The translations under genes and the position numbers were made by a program. Below, in pieces: positions 50,799-61,321 of a stretch of DNA of 64,000 nucleotides. The DNA is taken from assembly GCF_009695635.1 (NCBI RefSeq), contig NZ_VUNN01000005.1, positions 1-64,000 of the forward strand, given 5' to 3'. Numbering within the stretch: the stretch's first letter is position 1; each line of letters opens with the position of its first letter. The notes beneath the pieces were generated by a model. That model saw only the letters and a program-made list of their open reading frames with translations. It was not told the DNA's origin and ran no database searches. This DNA comes from Bullifex porci (GTDB lineage: Bacteria > Spirochaetota > Spirochaetia > Sphaerochaetales > Sphaerochaetaceae).

Positions 50799-52850
50799 TT
50801 AAATTTTCATTGCAGTTTCATATGCTTTCCAAATAACTGTTCTAAGGTTACCAACTTTATTACAGTCTCCAATAAGATGAACATGTGAGCTCTTCTTTGC
50901 TATTGGAGAAGGAATATAACCAGTACTCATAATTACTGAATCAACAGCAATATCTTGTTTGTTTCCATTTTTATCCTTAATAACTATTGAATTATCCTTT
51001 ACTTCATCTAGAAGAGTTTCTAAATAAACTGGTGTCTTCTTTAACTCAAAGTACTCTCTTAGGTACGATGAGTTTGCAAGACATACTCCCTTTTGAGAGA
51101 TTAAATCATCCTTCATCTCAACAATTATAGGATTTTTACCTTGAAGTATTAATTCATATGCAATTTCACATCCAGTAAGACCACCACCTATTACAGCAAC
51201 TGTGTTACCTACCTCTTTTCCAGATAAATACTCACAAGCCTCAATAGTTTTATCAATTCCCTTGATATTTAATCTTCTTGGCTTAGCTCCTGTTGCAATA
51301 ATTACATCCTTACCCTTAAAGCTACTAATATCCTTAATTTCACTATTTAAATGAATTTCGATATTAAGCTTATCCATTTGTCTAATGTACCAAGCAAGCA
51401 AATCTCTAAGCTTTCCCTTATAGCTTTCAGCAGATGCAGCAATAAATGTTCCACCAAGCTTTGATGACTTTTCATAAATAATAGGGTTGTGGCCTCTCAG
51501 CTTAAGAACTCTTGCTGCTTCCATTCCACCAATACCACCACCAACTATGATGACATCCTTACACTTATTTGTCTTTACTATCTTATGCTTATTCCACTGC
51601 ATAGTTTCAGCATTAACTGCACAGCGTGCAAGACCAAGAGAGTCAAATAAATCCTGGTCATTAGCAACTCCCTTATAGTGACACATATTAAAGCATCCAT
51701 TATGACACAAAATACAAGGTCTAATATCATCTGATTTATCATTAATTAGCTTAGTAACCCACTCCTGGTCTGCAAGGAAGCTTCTTGCAAAGCCAGCTCC
51801 ATCTAGCTTTCCAGCCTCTATTTGCTCAGCTGCTAAATATGGGTCTAATCTACCGGCACAAACAATAGGAGCTGAAGTAAATTTCTTAATATGTATAGCA
51901 TCCTCAAGATTACAGTTTTCAGGCATGTAAATAGGTGGGTGAGCCCAATACCAAGCATCATATGTTCCATTATCGCAGTTAAACATATCGTATCCTGCAT
52001 CTGTTAGGTACTTTATAGCTCTCTCACTTTCTTTAAGATCTCTACCAACCTCTTTATAATCCTCTCCTGGGAGTGCTCCTTTTCTAAAATCCTTAGTTTT
52101 TGAAACTATTGAGTATCTTAAGGAAACAGGGAAATCCTTTCCACAAGCCTTTTTAATACCTTGAACAATTTCTACTGCAAAGCGATATCTATTTTCAAAT
52201 GAACCGCCATATTCATCTGTTCTCTTATTTACATATCCAAGTGTAAATTGATCTAAGAGATAACCTTCATGTACTGCATGTATCTCAACGCCATCAACAC
52301 CAGCATCCTTTAATAAAACAGCTGATTTAACAAAGGAATCTATAATATCCTTAATTTCCTTTTTAGTTATTTCTCTTGATGGAACCTTATCAGACCATCT
52401 ATTTGGAGAAGGGCTAGCAGTTGCTGTTATCTTATCAAGATTCATTATTGGCTTTGAAAGTACATTTAAGACCTTATTTGTATAAAGCATCTCCATCATT
52501 GGAGAAATAGTAAAGGATCTACCAAAGCCAGCAGTAAGCTGTACAAATAGCTTTGCTCCTGTTTTATGAAATTCAGGCATCCAGGCCTTAAGATCATTAA
52601 ACATCTTTTTATTCTTATGAAGCCATTGGCCAAGCATAGGATTATAAACTGGCTGACAACCAGGCAATACTAAGCCTACATTATTTTGAGCTACTCTCAT
52701 AATGAACTCAGCACCAGCTTTATCAAAGTGATTCTTTTCCATCCAGCCAAATAGGTCTGTTCCACCCATACTTGTTAATACAATTCTGTTTTTGATTTCA
52801 AGCTTATTAATTTTCCATGGTGTAAATAAAGGTTGTAATCTTTGATCCAT
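50799..52850 (-). CDS. Old-yellow-enzyme/2,4-dienoyl-CoA reductase-like oxidoreductase
   Basis: Multidomain flavoprotein of the FadH/BaiCD type that reduces activated double bonds. FMN TIM barrel: PLFTPWKINKLEIKNRIV, then GVDGVEIHAVHEGYLLDQF. The 4Fe-4S cysteines follow in CILCHNGCFNMCH with a later C (ARCAVNAET). The C-terminal FAD/NAD(P) part has VIIVGGGIGGMEAARVL and VAVIGGGLTGCEIAYEL. Length 683 is typical. Single gene, convergent with aconitase X. Substrate unknown: enoates, enoyl-CoAs or steroids are all handled by relatives. Confidence 0.92.
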   Translation of the reverse strand: MDQRLQPLFTPWKINKLEIKNRIVLTSMGGTDLFGWMEKNHFDKAGAEFIMRVAQNNVGLVLPGCQPVYNPMLGQWLHKNKKMFNDLKAWMPEFHKTGAKLFVQLTAGFGRSFTISPMMEMLYTNKVLNVLSKPIMNLDKITATASPSPNRWSDKVPSREITKKEIKDIIDSFVKSAVLLKDAGVDGVEIHAVHEGYLLDQFTLGYVNKRTDEYGGSFENRYRFAVEIVQGIKKACGKDFPVSLRYSIVSKTKDFRKGALPGEDYKEVGRDLKESERAIKYLTDAGYDMFNCDNGTYDAWYWAHPPIYMPENCNLEDAIHIKKFTSAPIVCAGRLDPYLAAEQIEAGKLDGAGFARSFLADQEWVTKLINDKSDDIRPCILCHNGCFNMCHYKGVANDQDLFDSLGLARCAVNAETMQWNKHKIVKTNKCKDVIIVGGGIGGMEAARVLKLRGHNPIIYEKSSKLGGTFIAASAESYKGKLRDLLAWYIRQMDKLNIEIHLNSEIKDISSFKGKDVIIATGAKPRRLNIKGIDKTIEACEYLSGKEVGNTVAVIGGGLTGCEIAYELILQGKNPIIVEMKDDLISQKGVCLANSSYLREYFELKKTPVYLETLLDEVKDNSIVIKDKNGNKQDIAVDSVIMSTGYIPSPIAKKSSHVHLIGDCNKVGNLRTVIWKAYETAMKI

Positions 52851-52926
52851 TTATTTTGACACTCCTAAATAAGATTGTCAAAATTATATCATAACATCAT
52901 CAAATCAAACAACTTAAATTATGTAA

Positions 52927-52954
52927 TTGCTTTTAATAAGTCTTACAGTATAAT
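52927..52954 (+). promoter_or_regulatory. Promoter of uridine phosphorylase
   Basis: TTGCTT (52927-52932), a 16-bp spacer and a consensus TATAAT (52949-52954), 27 bases before the ATG. Confidence 0.65.
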
Positions 52955-52981
52955 TATTCATATCTAATTTTGGGAGGCTAT

Positions 52982-53758
52982 ATGTCTGATTACATGAATG
53001 GAACTGGGATACAATATCATTTACATATTAAAAAGGGTGATGTTGGTAGATATGTTATCCTACCTGGAGATCCTAAAAGAGTTCCTTTAATTGCAAAGTA
53101 TTTAGATGATGCAAAGCTAATTGCAGATTCAAGAGAATATGTCACATATACTGGATATCTTGATGGAGAGATGGTTAGTGTTACTAGTACCGGTATTGGT
53201 GGTCCATCTGCTTCAATAGCAATGGAGGAGCTTTATAAGTGTGGTGCTGACACATTTATTAGAATGGGTACCTGCGGAGGAATTGCTCTTCCTGTAATTG
53301 GGGGAGATGTTGTTATTGCAACTGGTGCAGTTAGAATGGAAGGAACAAGCCGTGAATATGCTCCAATTGAATTTCCAGCAGTTGCAGATTTTGATGTAGC
53401 ATTAGCTTTAAGAACTGCAGCCAAAAAGCTTGGCTTAAGACACCATATGGGAGTTGTTCAATGTAAGGATAGCTTCTATGGTCAGCATGACCCAGATATT
53501 ATGCCTGTTAGCTATGAGCTTAAGAATAAATGGGAAGCCTGGAAGCGCCTTGGTGTTTTAGCATCTGAAATGGAGTCAGCAGCACTATTTACAGTAGCAG
53601 CAAGACTAGGAGCTAGATGTGGCTCTGAATTCTTCGTAGTTGGTAACCAAGAAAGAGAGGCCTTGGGTATGGATAACCCAAAGCTTCATGATACGACTAA
53701 TGCAATTAGAGTCGCAATTGAGGGTGTAAGAGAGTTAATTAAGCTTGATAAAGAGTAA
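52982..53758 (+). CDS. udp: Uridine phosphorylase
   Basis: Nucleoside phosphorylase that frees uracil from uridine, feeding upp. Phosphate loop [16 protein letters not shown], then [31 protein letters not shown], and the ribose-binding [16 protein letters not shown]. Spacing and the [11 protein letters not shown] segment favour uridine over purine substrates. The ATG at 52982 has GGGAGG 5 nt upstream; an earlier in-frame start lies within that site. End overlaps the convergent GIY-YIG gene by 20 bp. Confidence 0.9.
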   Translation: MSDYMNGTGIQYHLHIKKGDVGRYVILPGDPKRVPLIAKYLDDAKLIADSREYVTYTGYLDGEMVSVTSTGIGGPSASIAMEELYKCGADTFIRMGTCGGIALPVIGGDVVIATGAVRMEGTSREYAPIEFPAVADFDVALALRTAAKKLGLRHHMGVVQCKDSFYGQHDPDIMPVSYELKNKWEAWKRLGVLASEMESAALFTVAARLGARCGSEFFVVGNQEREALGMDNPKLHDTTNAIRVAIEGVRELIKLDKE

Positions 53759-54041
53759 TTCCTTTATCTGTAAAGGCTTTAATAGTTTCTTCAAGGAGGG
53801 CATTTAGCATGTCCTCCTTTTCACATTTACTCACTAAATCAATTACAAATAGCTCTAAACCTGTAGCTGTGTAATCCTTTTGAAGCTCATGATTTGGATG
53901 AGCTCCTAGATCGAGCATGAACCTTTGCTCTGCACGTGTTTTTATTATATCCTTAGTAATTCCAAAATAGGATTTATCTGTCTTTAGGTTGTAGATTCTA
54001 AATATTCCCATTTCTTTCTTTCCAATTAGATAATCATTCAT
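53739..54041 (-). CDS. Small GIY-YIG-like protein
   Basis: A 100-residue protein resembling the compact GIY-YIG proteins: [20 protein letters not shown] corresponds to GIYxI...YIG, then [21 protein letters not shown], common in this small group. The second Tyr is replaced by Phe, and the usual downstream Arg and Glu are uncertain, so nuclease activity is doubtful. GGAG lies 5 nt before the ATG. Single gene. Confidence 0.75.
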   Translation of the reverse strand: MNDYLIGKKEMGIFRIYNLKTDKSYFGITKDIIKTRAEQRFMLDLGAHPNHELQKDYTATGLELFVIDLVSKCEKEDMLNALLEETIKAFTDKGITLYQA

Positions 54042-54160
54042 ACAATCTCCAAAAAATGAAACACAAAGTTATTATTTTTTCAGTTTCCTTTCAGTTTTAT
54101 TTATATTATCATAAATAATGAGATTTTTTTGATCTATTATTAAAATTAAGGTGGACAAAA

Positions 54161-54745
54161 ATGGAACAACAGATTCAGGATTTGGTTGCTTCTATCAAAA
54201 AAGAAGGTATAGAAGAAGCTAAAAAACAGAGTGCTGAGATCCTTGCATCTGCTAAAGCAGAGGCTGAAGAAATTATCAAAAAGGCAAAGGCTGAAGGTTA
54301 TAAGATTATTCAAGATGCAAAAAACAGTGCAAAGTTAGAAGCTGAAAGTGCAAAAGCTCAGATCGTTCAAGCTGGTAGAGATGTTACATTATCTTTAAAA
54401 CAAAGTGTTGAAGCCCTTTTTAACAAGATTCTCGTAGATGATTGTAAGAAGGCTATGGATGCTTCTTTATTAGCACAATTAATTACTCAAGCTGTAAACG
54501 CTGATTTAAACGGAGTTACAGCAGAGATTCCTGAGGGCTTAAAGGACGATGTAGTCAAGGCTCTTAGCAGTGAGGTTGCAAAGCTAGTAAAGCAGAAGGA
54601 TTTCCTAAAGGAAAGTAAGGGTGTACTTTCAGGAATCAAGCTTTCAAGCAATGATGGTTCAGGATATATCGATATGTCTGCAAGTGAGTGTGCTCTTCTT
54701 GTTAAGCCATATCTTTCTGAGAGATTAAGAGAGCTTATTGGCTGA
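54161..54745 (+). CDS. atpE: V-type ATPase subunit E
   Basis: Peripheral-stalk subunit of the V/A-type ATPase. A long charged N-terminal helix (residues 1-85, rich in Ala, Lys and Glu, with KQSAEILASAKAEAEEIIKK) precedes a globular C-terminal domain. AGGTGG lies 7 nt before the ATG. First gene of the operon E-DUF2764-A-B-D-I-K. The DNA upstream (54042-54160) is AT-rich, with no certain promoter. Confidence 0.88.
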   Translation: MEQQIQDLVASIKKEGIEEAKKQSAEILASAKAEAEEIIKKAKAEGYKIIQDAKNSAKLEAESAKAQIVQAGRDVTLSLKQSVEALFNKILVDDCKKAMDASLLAQLITQAVNADLNGVTAEIPEGLKDDVVKALSSEVAKLVKQKDFLKESKGVLSGIKLSSNDGSGYIDMSASECALLVKPYLSERLRELIG

Positions 54746-54756
54746 TAGGACAGCTT

Positions 54757-55299
54757 ATGGGTAATTATTACTATCTAGTACCAACACTTCCAGCTCTAAA
54801 AAGTGATATGAATGAATATATGAGTTTGGATGATTTCCTCAAGCTTTGTAAGGGATATTTATCAAAGAAGGATTATGAGATTTTGTCTCATGCAACATTA
54901 AATGGTAGTGATGAGGTAAAGGGAAATCATTTTATAAAGGAGTTTTCTCACTTTAGATCTATGGTTGATAGCGCACTCATAGATGAGAGAGCAAAGAAGC
55001 TAGGACTTAATGACGATGAATATGTCAATAAGGGAGAAAAAGAAAACCGCATAAGAGAAGTAGTTAAAAAGGCTGTTTATTCAAATAATCCATTAGAAAG
55101 TGAAAAGCTAATACTTAAGCTTTACTGGGATTTTTTAGAAAAGGAAATAGGTCTTGGACATTATTTTGATTTAACCTTTTTAATTAGTTATGCGCTTAGA
55201 TTACAAATCCTTAAACGACTATCCGTCTTTACGTTGGAAAAGGGTAATGAGGAGTTCTCAAAGCTCTTTGGCACATTGAAAGAGGAAATATTCCGCTAG
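54757..55299 (+). CDS. DUF2764 V-ATPase-associated protein
   Basis: Protein found between subunits E and A in spirochaete V-ATPase operons and often considered a diverged stator or C-like subunit. It begins NYYYLVPTLPALKSDMNEYM, the family start, is mostly helical, and has a conserved-looking LYWDFLEKEIGLGHYFDLTFLISYALRLQI. Length 180. AGGA precedes the ATG. No classical subunit C, F or G gene is present, which suggests it fills one of those roles; this is inference. Confidence 0.85.
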   Translation: MGNYYYLVPTLPALKSDMNEYMSLDDFLKLCKGYLSKKDYEILSHATLNGSDEVKGNHFIKEFSHFRSMVDSALIDERAKKLGLNDDEYVNKGEKENRIREVVKKAVYSNNPLESEKLILKLYWDFLEKEIGLGHYFDLTFLISYALRLQILKRLSVFTLEKGNEEFSKLFGTLKEEIFR

Positions 55300-55309
55300 A
55301 GGTAGAAAT

Positions 55310-57037
55310 ATGGGTAATAACAAAGGACATGTTGTATCTGTTAACGGCAACATGGTTAATGTTGAGTTTACTGGTGCTATCACAAAGAACGAAGTAGGAT
55401 ATATTATTCTTGGAAATACTCGTTTAAAGAGTGAAGTAATCAGAATTAACTCAAATATAGCTTCCCTTCAGGTATATGAGATGACAGGTGGGGTTGCTGT
55501 TGGTGATGAGGTAGAGTTTACAGGTGAGCTACTTTCTGCAGAGCTTGGTCCAGGACTCTTAACACAGATTTATGATGGTCTACAGAATCCACTCCCACAG
55601 TTAGCAGAAGAATGTGGCTTCTTCTTACAGCGCGGTGTATATTTAACTGCTATTCCAGATAAGAATTGGGATTTTACTCCAGTTTGTAAGGTTGGTGATA
55701 CAGTAGTTGCAGGTGATACTTTAGGTACAGTACCTGAGGGCGTATTCACTCATAAGATTATGGTTCCATTTGATCTTTTAGGTGAGTGGAAGGTTGTATC
55801 TATTGTAAAGAGTGGAAACTACAACGTAAGAAGTACTATTGCAACAATTGAAAATGAAAATGGCGTAAAGAAGGACCTTTCAATGGTATTTGAATGGCCT
55901 GTTAAGAAGGCTATTAAATGCTATGAGGAAAGACTTAGACCAGATGAAACAATGGTTACTAAGATTAGACTTATCGACACATTCCTTCCAGTTGCTAAGG
56001 GTGGTACATATTGTATTCCAGGACCTTTCGGTGCAGGTAAAACAGTATTACAGCACTTAACTAGTAAGAATGCAGATGTTGATATCGTAATTATCGCAGC
56101 ATGTGGTGAACGTGCAGGTGAGGTAGTAGAGGTTCTTAAGGAGTTCCCAGAGCTAATAGACCCAAAGACAGGTCGAAGCCTTATGGAAAGAACTATTATT
56201 ATTTGTAATACCTCTTCAATGCCAGTTGCTGCTCGTGAAGCTTCTGTATATACAGCAGTTACTCTTGCTGAATACTATAGAAACATGGGACTTGATGTTC
56301 TTCTTCTTGCTGACTCAACCTCTCGTTGGGCACAGGCCATGAGAGAGATGAGTGGAAGACTTGAGGAAATCCCAGGTGAAGAGGCTTTCCCAGCTTACCT
56401 TGAATCTAAGATTGCAGAGTTCTATGAAAGAGCAGGTAAGGTAAGATTAAAGGATGGTACAACTGCATCTGTAACTATTGGTGGTACAGTATCTCCTGCA
56501 GGTGGTAACTTCGAAGAGCCAGTAACACAGGCAACATTAAAGGTAGTAGGAGCCTTCCACGGACTTTCTCGTGAAAGATCTGATGCAAGAAAGTATCCTG
56601 CAATTGATCCACTTGAATCTTGGTCAAAATATGAGGGTGTATTACCAGCTGATAAGGTTTCAAAGGCTTATAGCATCTTATTACGCGGTAATGAGGTTAA
56701 CCAAATGATGAAGGTTGTAGGTGAAGAGGGTACTTCTCTTGAGGACTACATTATTTATCAAAAGGGTGAGCTTCTTGATAGTGTATACCTACAGCAGAAC
56801 TCATTTGATCCTGTTGATGCTGCAGTTGTTGTAGAGCGTCAGGTTGAAACCTTTGATGTGCTTTATGATATTCTTATGAGCAACTTTGCACTCGATGATA
56901 AAAAGGATGTAAGACTTTTCTTCAATAGAGTTAGACAGGCATTCTTAGACTGGAATGGTACTGCTCAGGATGATAAGGCATATAGTAGTAGAAAGGATGA
57001 GCTAATCACCCTTTATAAGGAAAAAGTTAGAGGCTAG
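55310..57037 (+). CDS. atpA: V-type ATPase catalytic subunit A
   Basis: Nucleotide-hydrolysing subunit of the V1 head. The Walker A loop is [14 protein letters not shown], and the family insert (non-homologous region) lies before it; CGERAGEV and [28 protein letters not shown] are the conserved catalytic segments. Length 575 is normal with no intein. AGAGG lies 7 nt before the ATG. Confidence 0.97.
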   Translation: MGNNKGHVVSVNGNMVNVEFTGAITKNEVGYIILGNTRLKSEVIRINSNIASLQVYEMTGGVAVGDEVEFTGELLSAELGPGLLTQIYDGLQNPLPQLAEECGFFLQRGVYLTAIPDKNWDFTPVCKVGDTVVAGDTLGTVPEGVFTHKIMVPFDLLGEWKVVSIVKSGNYNVRSTIATIENENGVKKDLSMVFEWPVKKAIKCYEERLRPDETMVTKIRLIDTFLPVAKGGTYCIPGPFGAGKTVLQHLTSKNADVDIVIIAACGERAGEVVEVLKEFPELIDPKTGRSLMERTIIICNTSSMPVAAREASVYTAVTLAEYYRNMGLDVLLLADSTSRWAQAMREMSGRLEEIPGEEAFPAYLESKIAEFYERAGKVRLKDGTTASVTIGGTVSPAGGNFEEPVTQATLKVVGAFHGLSRERSDARKYPAIDPLESWSKYEGVLPADKVSKAYSILLRGNEVNQMMKVVGEEGTSLEDYIIYQKGELLDSVYLQQNSFDPVDAAVVVERQVETFDVLYDILMSNFALDDKKDVRLFFNRVRQAFLDWNGTAQDDKAYSSRKDELITLYKEKVRG

Positions 57038-57039
57038 TT

Positions 57040-58332
57040 ATGCAGAAAGTATATACAAAGATTGAATCAATTGTAGGTAACGTTATTACTGTTCGAGCAA
57101 CTGGTGTTAAGAACCAGGACCTTGCAGAAGTTACTACAAAATCAGGAATTAGCTATGCTAACGTTATTAAGCTAGACCACGATTTAGTATCCTTACAGGT
57201 ATTTAGTGGTGCTCAGGGAATTAGTACTGGTGATAGTGTTCGTTTCTTAGGCGTTCCAATGAGAGTTAGCTTCTCAGATAACCTCTTAGGAAGAATCTTC
57301 AACGGTTCTGGAGAGCCAAGAGATAAGGGGCCAGCATTAAATGAGAACATGATCGAAATCGGTGGTCCATCTGTTAACCCTGCTAAGAGAATTATCCCTA
57401 AAAACATGATTAGAACTGGTATTCCAATGATCGATGTTTTTAATACTCTAGTTGAATCACAAAAGCTTCCTATCTTCTCAATATCTGGTGAACCATATAA
57501 CCAGCTACTTGCTAGAATTGCAATGCAGGCAGAGGTCGATATGATCGTACTTGGTGGTATGGGATTAAAGTATGATGACTATCTATTCTTTAAGGAAACA
57601 CTAGAGAAGAGTGGTGCTATGAGTAGAACTATTATGTTCATTCATACAGCTTCAGACCCAACAGTAGAGTGTACTCTTGTTCCTGATATGGCTTTAGCAG
57701 TTGCAGAGCAATTCGCACTTAAGGGTAAGAAGGTATTAGTCCTCTTAACAGATATGACTAACTACTGTGACTCACTTAAGGAAATGGCTATTACTATGGA
57801 TCAGGTACCTTCTAACAGAGGTTATCCTGGTGATCTTTATTCAAACCTCGCAGCACGCTATGAGAAGGCTGTAGACTTTGATGGAGCTGGTTCTGTAACT
57901 ATTCTTGGTGTAACAACTATGCCAGGTGATGATGTTACCCACCCAGTACCTGATAACACTGGATATATTACAGAGGGACAGTACTACCTAAGAGGTGGTC
58001 ACATCGAGCCATTTGGTTCCTTAAGTCGTCTTAAGCAGCAGGTTAATAAGGATACAAGAGATGATCATAGAGCATTGATGGATGCTATGATTAAGCTCTA
58101 TGCAGCCTATAAGGAATCTGTTGAAAAGAAGGCAATGGGATTCTTAATGAGTGAATGGGATGAAAAGCTTTTGAAGTATGGTTCATTATTTGAATCAAAG
58201 CTCATGGACCTTTCTGTAAATATTCCACTTGAAGAAGCATTAGACCTTGGTTGGGAAATCCTAGCTGAATGCTTCGAGAAGAATGAGACCGGACTTAAGT
58301 CTGACTTAATCAGTAAATATTGGCCTAAATAA
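57040..58332 (+). CDS. atpB: V-type ATPase subunit B
   Basis: Non-catalytic partner of subunit A in the V1 head. It lacks a full P-loop ([14 protein letters not shown] in its place), as expected. [40 protein letters not shown] and [18 protein letters not shown] are family signatures. Length 430. It starts 2 bases past the atpA stop. Confidence 0.97.
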   Translation: MQKVYTKIESIVGNVITVRATGVKNQDLAEVTTKSGISYANVIKLDHDLVSLQVFSGAQGISTGDSVRFLGVPMRVSFSDNLLGRIFNGSGEPRDKGPALNENMIEIGGPSVNPAKRIIPKNMIRTGIPMIDVFNTLVESQKLPIFSISGEPYNQLLARIAMQAEVDMIVLGGMGLKYDDYLFFKETLEKSGAMSRTIMFIHTASDPTVECTLVPDMALAVAEQFALKGKKVLVLLTDMTNYCDSLKEMAITMDQVPSNRGYPGDLYSNLAARYEKAVDFDGAGSVTILGVTTMPGDDVTHPVPDNTGYITEGQYYLRGGHIEPFGSLSRLKQQVNKDTRDDHRALMDAMIKLYAAYKESVEKKAMGFLMSEWDEKLLKYGSLFESKLMDLSVNIPLEEALDLGWEILAECFEKNETGLKSDLISKYWPK

Positions 58333-58344
58333 GGAGTTATATTA

Positions 58345-58962
58345 ATGGCTGTAAAACTGACAAAGAATGAACAGAAGAAGCAGAAAGATGCGCTTAAGCA
58401 ATTTAATCGTTATCTTCCTACTCTGCAATTAAAAAAGCAGCAGCTTCAAACTGTCATTAGACAAATTGAAGGTGAAATTGAAGAGTATAGATTAGCTCAG
58501 CAAAAGCTAATTTCATCTCTCCAAAACTGGATTGCTGTCTTCGGTGAAAACAGTTCTTTTGATTCTCTCCATACTTTAGATAACCTAGTAAAGATTGATA
58601 CTATAAAAAAGGGTAAGGGAAACATCGCAGGTGTTGAAATTCCTGTATTTGAGGATTTGACCTTCAAGGATATTTCTTATTCTCTTTTTGAGTATCCACT
58701 TTGGGTCGATAGTGGTATTGAGGCTCTTAAAAAGGCAAGTGTTTATGATGCAAGAGTTAAAACTCTTCAAGAACAAATTGATTTGCTTAATAAAGAGCTA
58801 AGAACTACAAGTCAGCGTGTTAATCTCTTTGAAAAGGTTAAAATACCTGAAGCAAAAGAGAATATCAGAAGAATTGGTATTTATCTCGGTGATCAGCAGA
58901 CCTCTGCTGTCGTTAGAGGAAAGATCGCTAAAAAGAAGCTTACGAAGGAGGATATTGCATGA
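58345..58962 (+). CDS. atpD: V-type ATPase central-shaft subunit D
   Basis: Rotor axle joining head and membrane ring. Two long helices: residues 1-65 (KNEQKKQKDALKQFNRYLPTL) and about 135-195, with RRIGIYLGDQQTSAVVRGKIAKKK near the end, as in subunit D. Length 205. AAGGAG lies 7 nt before the ATG. The end overlaps atpI by 4 bp. Confidence 0.93.
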   Translation: MAVKLTKNEQKKQKDALKQFNRYLPTLQLKKQQLQTVIRQIEGEIEEYRLAQQKLISSLQNWIAVFGENSSFDSLHTLDNLVKIDTIKKGKGNIAGVEIPVFEDLTFKDISYSLFEYPLWVDSGIEALKKASVYDARVKTLQEQIDLLNKELRTTSQRVNLFEKVKIPEAKENIRRIGIYLGDQQTSAVVRGKIAKKKLTKEDIA

Positions 58963-60803
58963 TAGAGGGTATGCTAAGTGTAACTCTTGCAGCACCTGTT
59001 TCTGAAAAGAAAGAGATGCTAAAGAGCTTAAGAAAACTCGGGTTAATGCATGTTTCTTCCCTTAAAAAGAGCTGTGAGGCTTCAGATGTCATCGACCGTG
59101 ATATCACACAAATGATGAACATCCTATCGGCGATTAAGGAAATTGGATCAAAGCAAAAGAACCTTGAGCAAAAGTCCTTAAGTGATAAAGAGTTTAAAGA
59201 GCTAAATAATAACTTAAAGGAGCTTTTAGTTGAAAAGGGACAGGATGTAGAGGAGCTTAGAAGACTCTCAATGCTTCGCTCTGAGCTTGAGCCATGGGGT
59301 GATATTGATTTAAGTGATTTAAATTATCTCACATCAAATGGTGTTAAGCTATATTTCTACACCTTAGGAAAAAAGGAAAAGGAAAGCTTAAAGGCAGATG
59401 AAAATGTAAGCTTTATCTCATTAAAAGAGGTTAATTCAATGAATGCTATAGCAGTTATTGGAAAGCCTTTAGATAAAGCATTTCCTGCTAATGAATTTAT
59501 TCCAGGTGAGGTTTCTCTAAATCAATTAATTAATAGAGAAAAGGAGCTTAATAATAGACTTTCCTTTATAAATGAAACATTTAGTAATTCGGCTTGCTAT
59601 GTTGATGCTTACAAAAAGCAAATTAAGCTTTCAAGCCAAGACTCAATGTTTGAGAAGGTTGATGCAACATGTGAGGATGTTGAAGTAATTACTCTTTTGC
59701 ATGGATATATTCCACAGGATGATATTTCTTCATTTAAGGATTTTGCATCTAAAAATGGTTATGCATACTTAATAGATGAAATTAAGGATGATGAGAACCC
59801 TCCAACTAAGATTAAGTACAAGGGCTTAATAAGAATTATTAAACCATTATACGATATTCTTGGTACTGTACCTGGCTACAGAGAATATGATATTTCTTTG
59901 TACTTCCTTCTTTATTTTTCTGTATTCTTTGCCATGATTATTGGTGATGCAGGATATGGATTAATATTCCTGCTTATTGCAGCTTTAATTCATATTAAAA
60001 GTAAGAAGGCTAGTGATGTAGTCATTCTAGTCTACGTTCTAGGGGCCACGACGGTAATATGGGGAGCTTTGACTGGTACATGGTTTGGTAGTGTTAATGT
60101 AATAAATGCACTTCCATTCTTAAAGGTATTTATAATTCCATCGATTTGTAACTTCTCAGAGGAGTTATATGGAATTCCATCTGTATTTGCACAAAACACA
60201 GTAATGAAGTTCTGCTTTATCTTAGGTGCAAGCCAAATTGGATTAGCTTGTGTAATAAATGTAGTAAGTAAGATAAGAGCAAAGAACCTTTCATTTATTG
60301 CAGATATTGGTTGGCTTATCGATGTATTAGTAATATACATGCTAGTTCTATTCCTAGTACTTAATGAGAAGGTTAACTTCCCTTTAATTATTGGTGGAGT
60401 AGCATGTGGCTTTGTACTAGTATGTCTCTTTGGAAAACAGGAGCCTGGGCTAAAGTTCTCTAAGGGATTAGTAAAGAGCTTATCTGATGCCTTTACAGTA
60501 TTCTTAAACACAATTAGCTGTTTTGGTAATGTAATGAGCTACATAAGACTCTTTGCAGTTGGTATGGCTTCTCTTGCTATCGCTGATTCTTTCAACGAGA
60601 TGGCAGGTGGTATGTTATCTGGTTTTGCACTTCCTGCAGGTATTTTAGTACTTGTAATTGGACATGCATTAAACCTAGTAATGGGATTGCTCAGCGTCGT
60701 AGTACATGGCGTAAGACTCAATCTTCTCGAATTCTCCAATCAGCTCGGTATGGAGTGGACTGGATACAACTATGATCCGTTTAAGGAAACGGCTATTAAA
60801 TAA
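58959..60803 (+). CDS. atpI: V-type ATPase membrane subunit I
   Basis: Stator membrane subunit (a-subunit type) that forms the ion path with the K ring. The soluble N-terminal half (to about 310) is helical. The C-terminal half has about eight membrane segments, with MIIGDAGYGLIFLLIAALIH and the conserved CFGNVMSYIRLFAVGMASLA, whose Arg is the essential one. Length 614. AAGGAGG precedes the ATG. Confidence 0.94.
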   Translation: MIEGMLSVTLAAPVSEKKEMLKSLRKLGLMHVSSLKKSCEASDVIDRDITQMMNILSAIKEIGSKQKNLEQKSLSDKEFKELNNNLKELLVEKGQDVEELRRLSMLRSELEPWGDIDLSDLNYLTSNGVKLYFYTLGKKEKESLKADENVSFISLKEVNSMNAIAVIGKPLDKAFPANEFIPGEVSLNQLINREKELNNRLSFINETFSNSACYVDAYKKQIKLSSQDSMFEKVDATCEDVEVITLLHGYIPQDDISSFKDFASKNGYAYLIDEIKDDENPPTKIKYKGLIRIIKPLYDILGTVPGYREYDISLYFLLYFSVFFAMIIGDAGYGLIFLLIAALIHIKSKKASDVVILVYVLGATTVIWGALTGTWFGSVNVINALPFLKVFIIPSICNFSEELYGIPSVFAQNTVMKFCFILGASQIGLACVINVVSKIRAKNLSFIADIGWLIDVLVIYMLVLFLVLNEKVNFPLIIGGVACGFVLVCLFGKQEPGLKFSKGLVKSLSDAFTVFLNTISCFGNVMSYIRLFAVGMASLAIADSFNEMAGGMLSGFALPAGILVLVIGHALNLVMGLLSVVVHGVRLNLLEFSNQLGMEWTGYNYDPFKETAIK

Positions 60804-60830
60804 TTAAAAGTATTTAAAGGAGATATTTAT

Positions 60831-61271
60831 ATGTCTAATTTAGCTTATGTAGGTATGGTTTGTGCTCTTTGTTTTTCAGCTATTGGTTCAGGTCTTGGAG
60901 CTGGTCTTGCAGCTCAGTCAGCAGTAGGTGGATGGAAGAAATGTTATTCAGAAGGTAAGCCAGCTCCATTTATTATGGTTGCATTCGCTGGTGCTCCTCT
61001 TACACAGACAATCTATGGCTTCTTGTTAATGAACTTCATCAATTCAGCTTTCCAGGCTACAGGTAACATGCTTATGTGTCTTGGTGTTGGTGTATTTGGT
61101 GGTCTCGCTATTGGCTTATCTGCATTCTTACAGGGTAAGGTTGCGGCTTGCTCAGCAGATGCATTAGCTGAAACAGGTAAGGGTACTGCTAACTACTTTA
61201 TCGTAGTAGGTATTGTTGAAACAGTAGCTCTCTTTACTCTCGTATTCAGCATGCTCCTTCTTAATAGCTAA
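60831..61271 (+). CDS. atpK: V-type ATPase proteolipid subunit K, Na+-type residues
   Basis: Ring-forming proteolipid with four membrane helices (two hairpins). The Enterococcus hirae NtpK sodium ligands Thr64, Gln65, Gln110 and Glu139 match Thr58-Gln59 (PLTQTIYGF), Gln101 (FLQGKVAA) and Glu130 (GIVETVALF). The first hairpin has Gln instead of a carboxylate, as in 16-kDa proteolipids. Sodium coupling is therefore likely, by comparison only. AAAGGAG precedes the ATG. Last gene of the operon. Confidence 0.95.
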   Translation: MSNLAYVGMVCALCFSAIGSGLGAGLAAQSAVGGWKKCYSEGKPAPFIMVAFAGAPLTQTIYGFLLMNFINSAFQATGNMLMCLGVGVFGGLAIGLSAFLQGKVAACSADALAETGKGTANYFIVVGIVETVALFTLVFSMLLLNS

Positions 61272-61287
61272 TAATAAATTAAGCGTT

Positions 61288-61321
61288 AAAAAGCTACCAG
61301 AAAAACTGGTAGCTTTTATTT
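61288..61321. terminator. Terminator of the V-ATPase operon, bidirectional
   Basis: Perfect 12-bp stem AAAAGCTACCAG (61289-61300) with CTGGTAGCTTTT (61306-61317), loop AAAAA. T follows on the forward strand and the A tract serves the reverse strand, where the ABC permease gene ends. Confidence 0.92.

Noticed and set aside
49051-52850. Aconitase X and the OYE-type enzyme as one pathway operon
   Set aside because: They are convergent, with a bidirectional terminator between them, so co-regulation is not supported.
60032-60511. Reverse-strand 159-codon frame
   Set aside because: It is antisense to the membrane half of V-ATPase subunit I, where such shadow frames are common.
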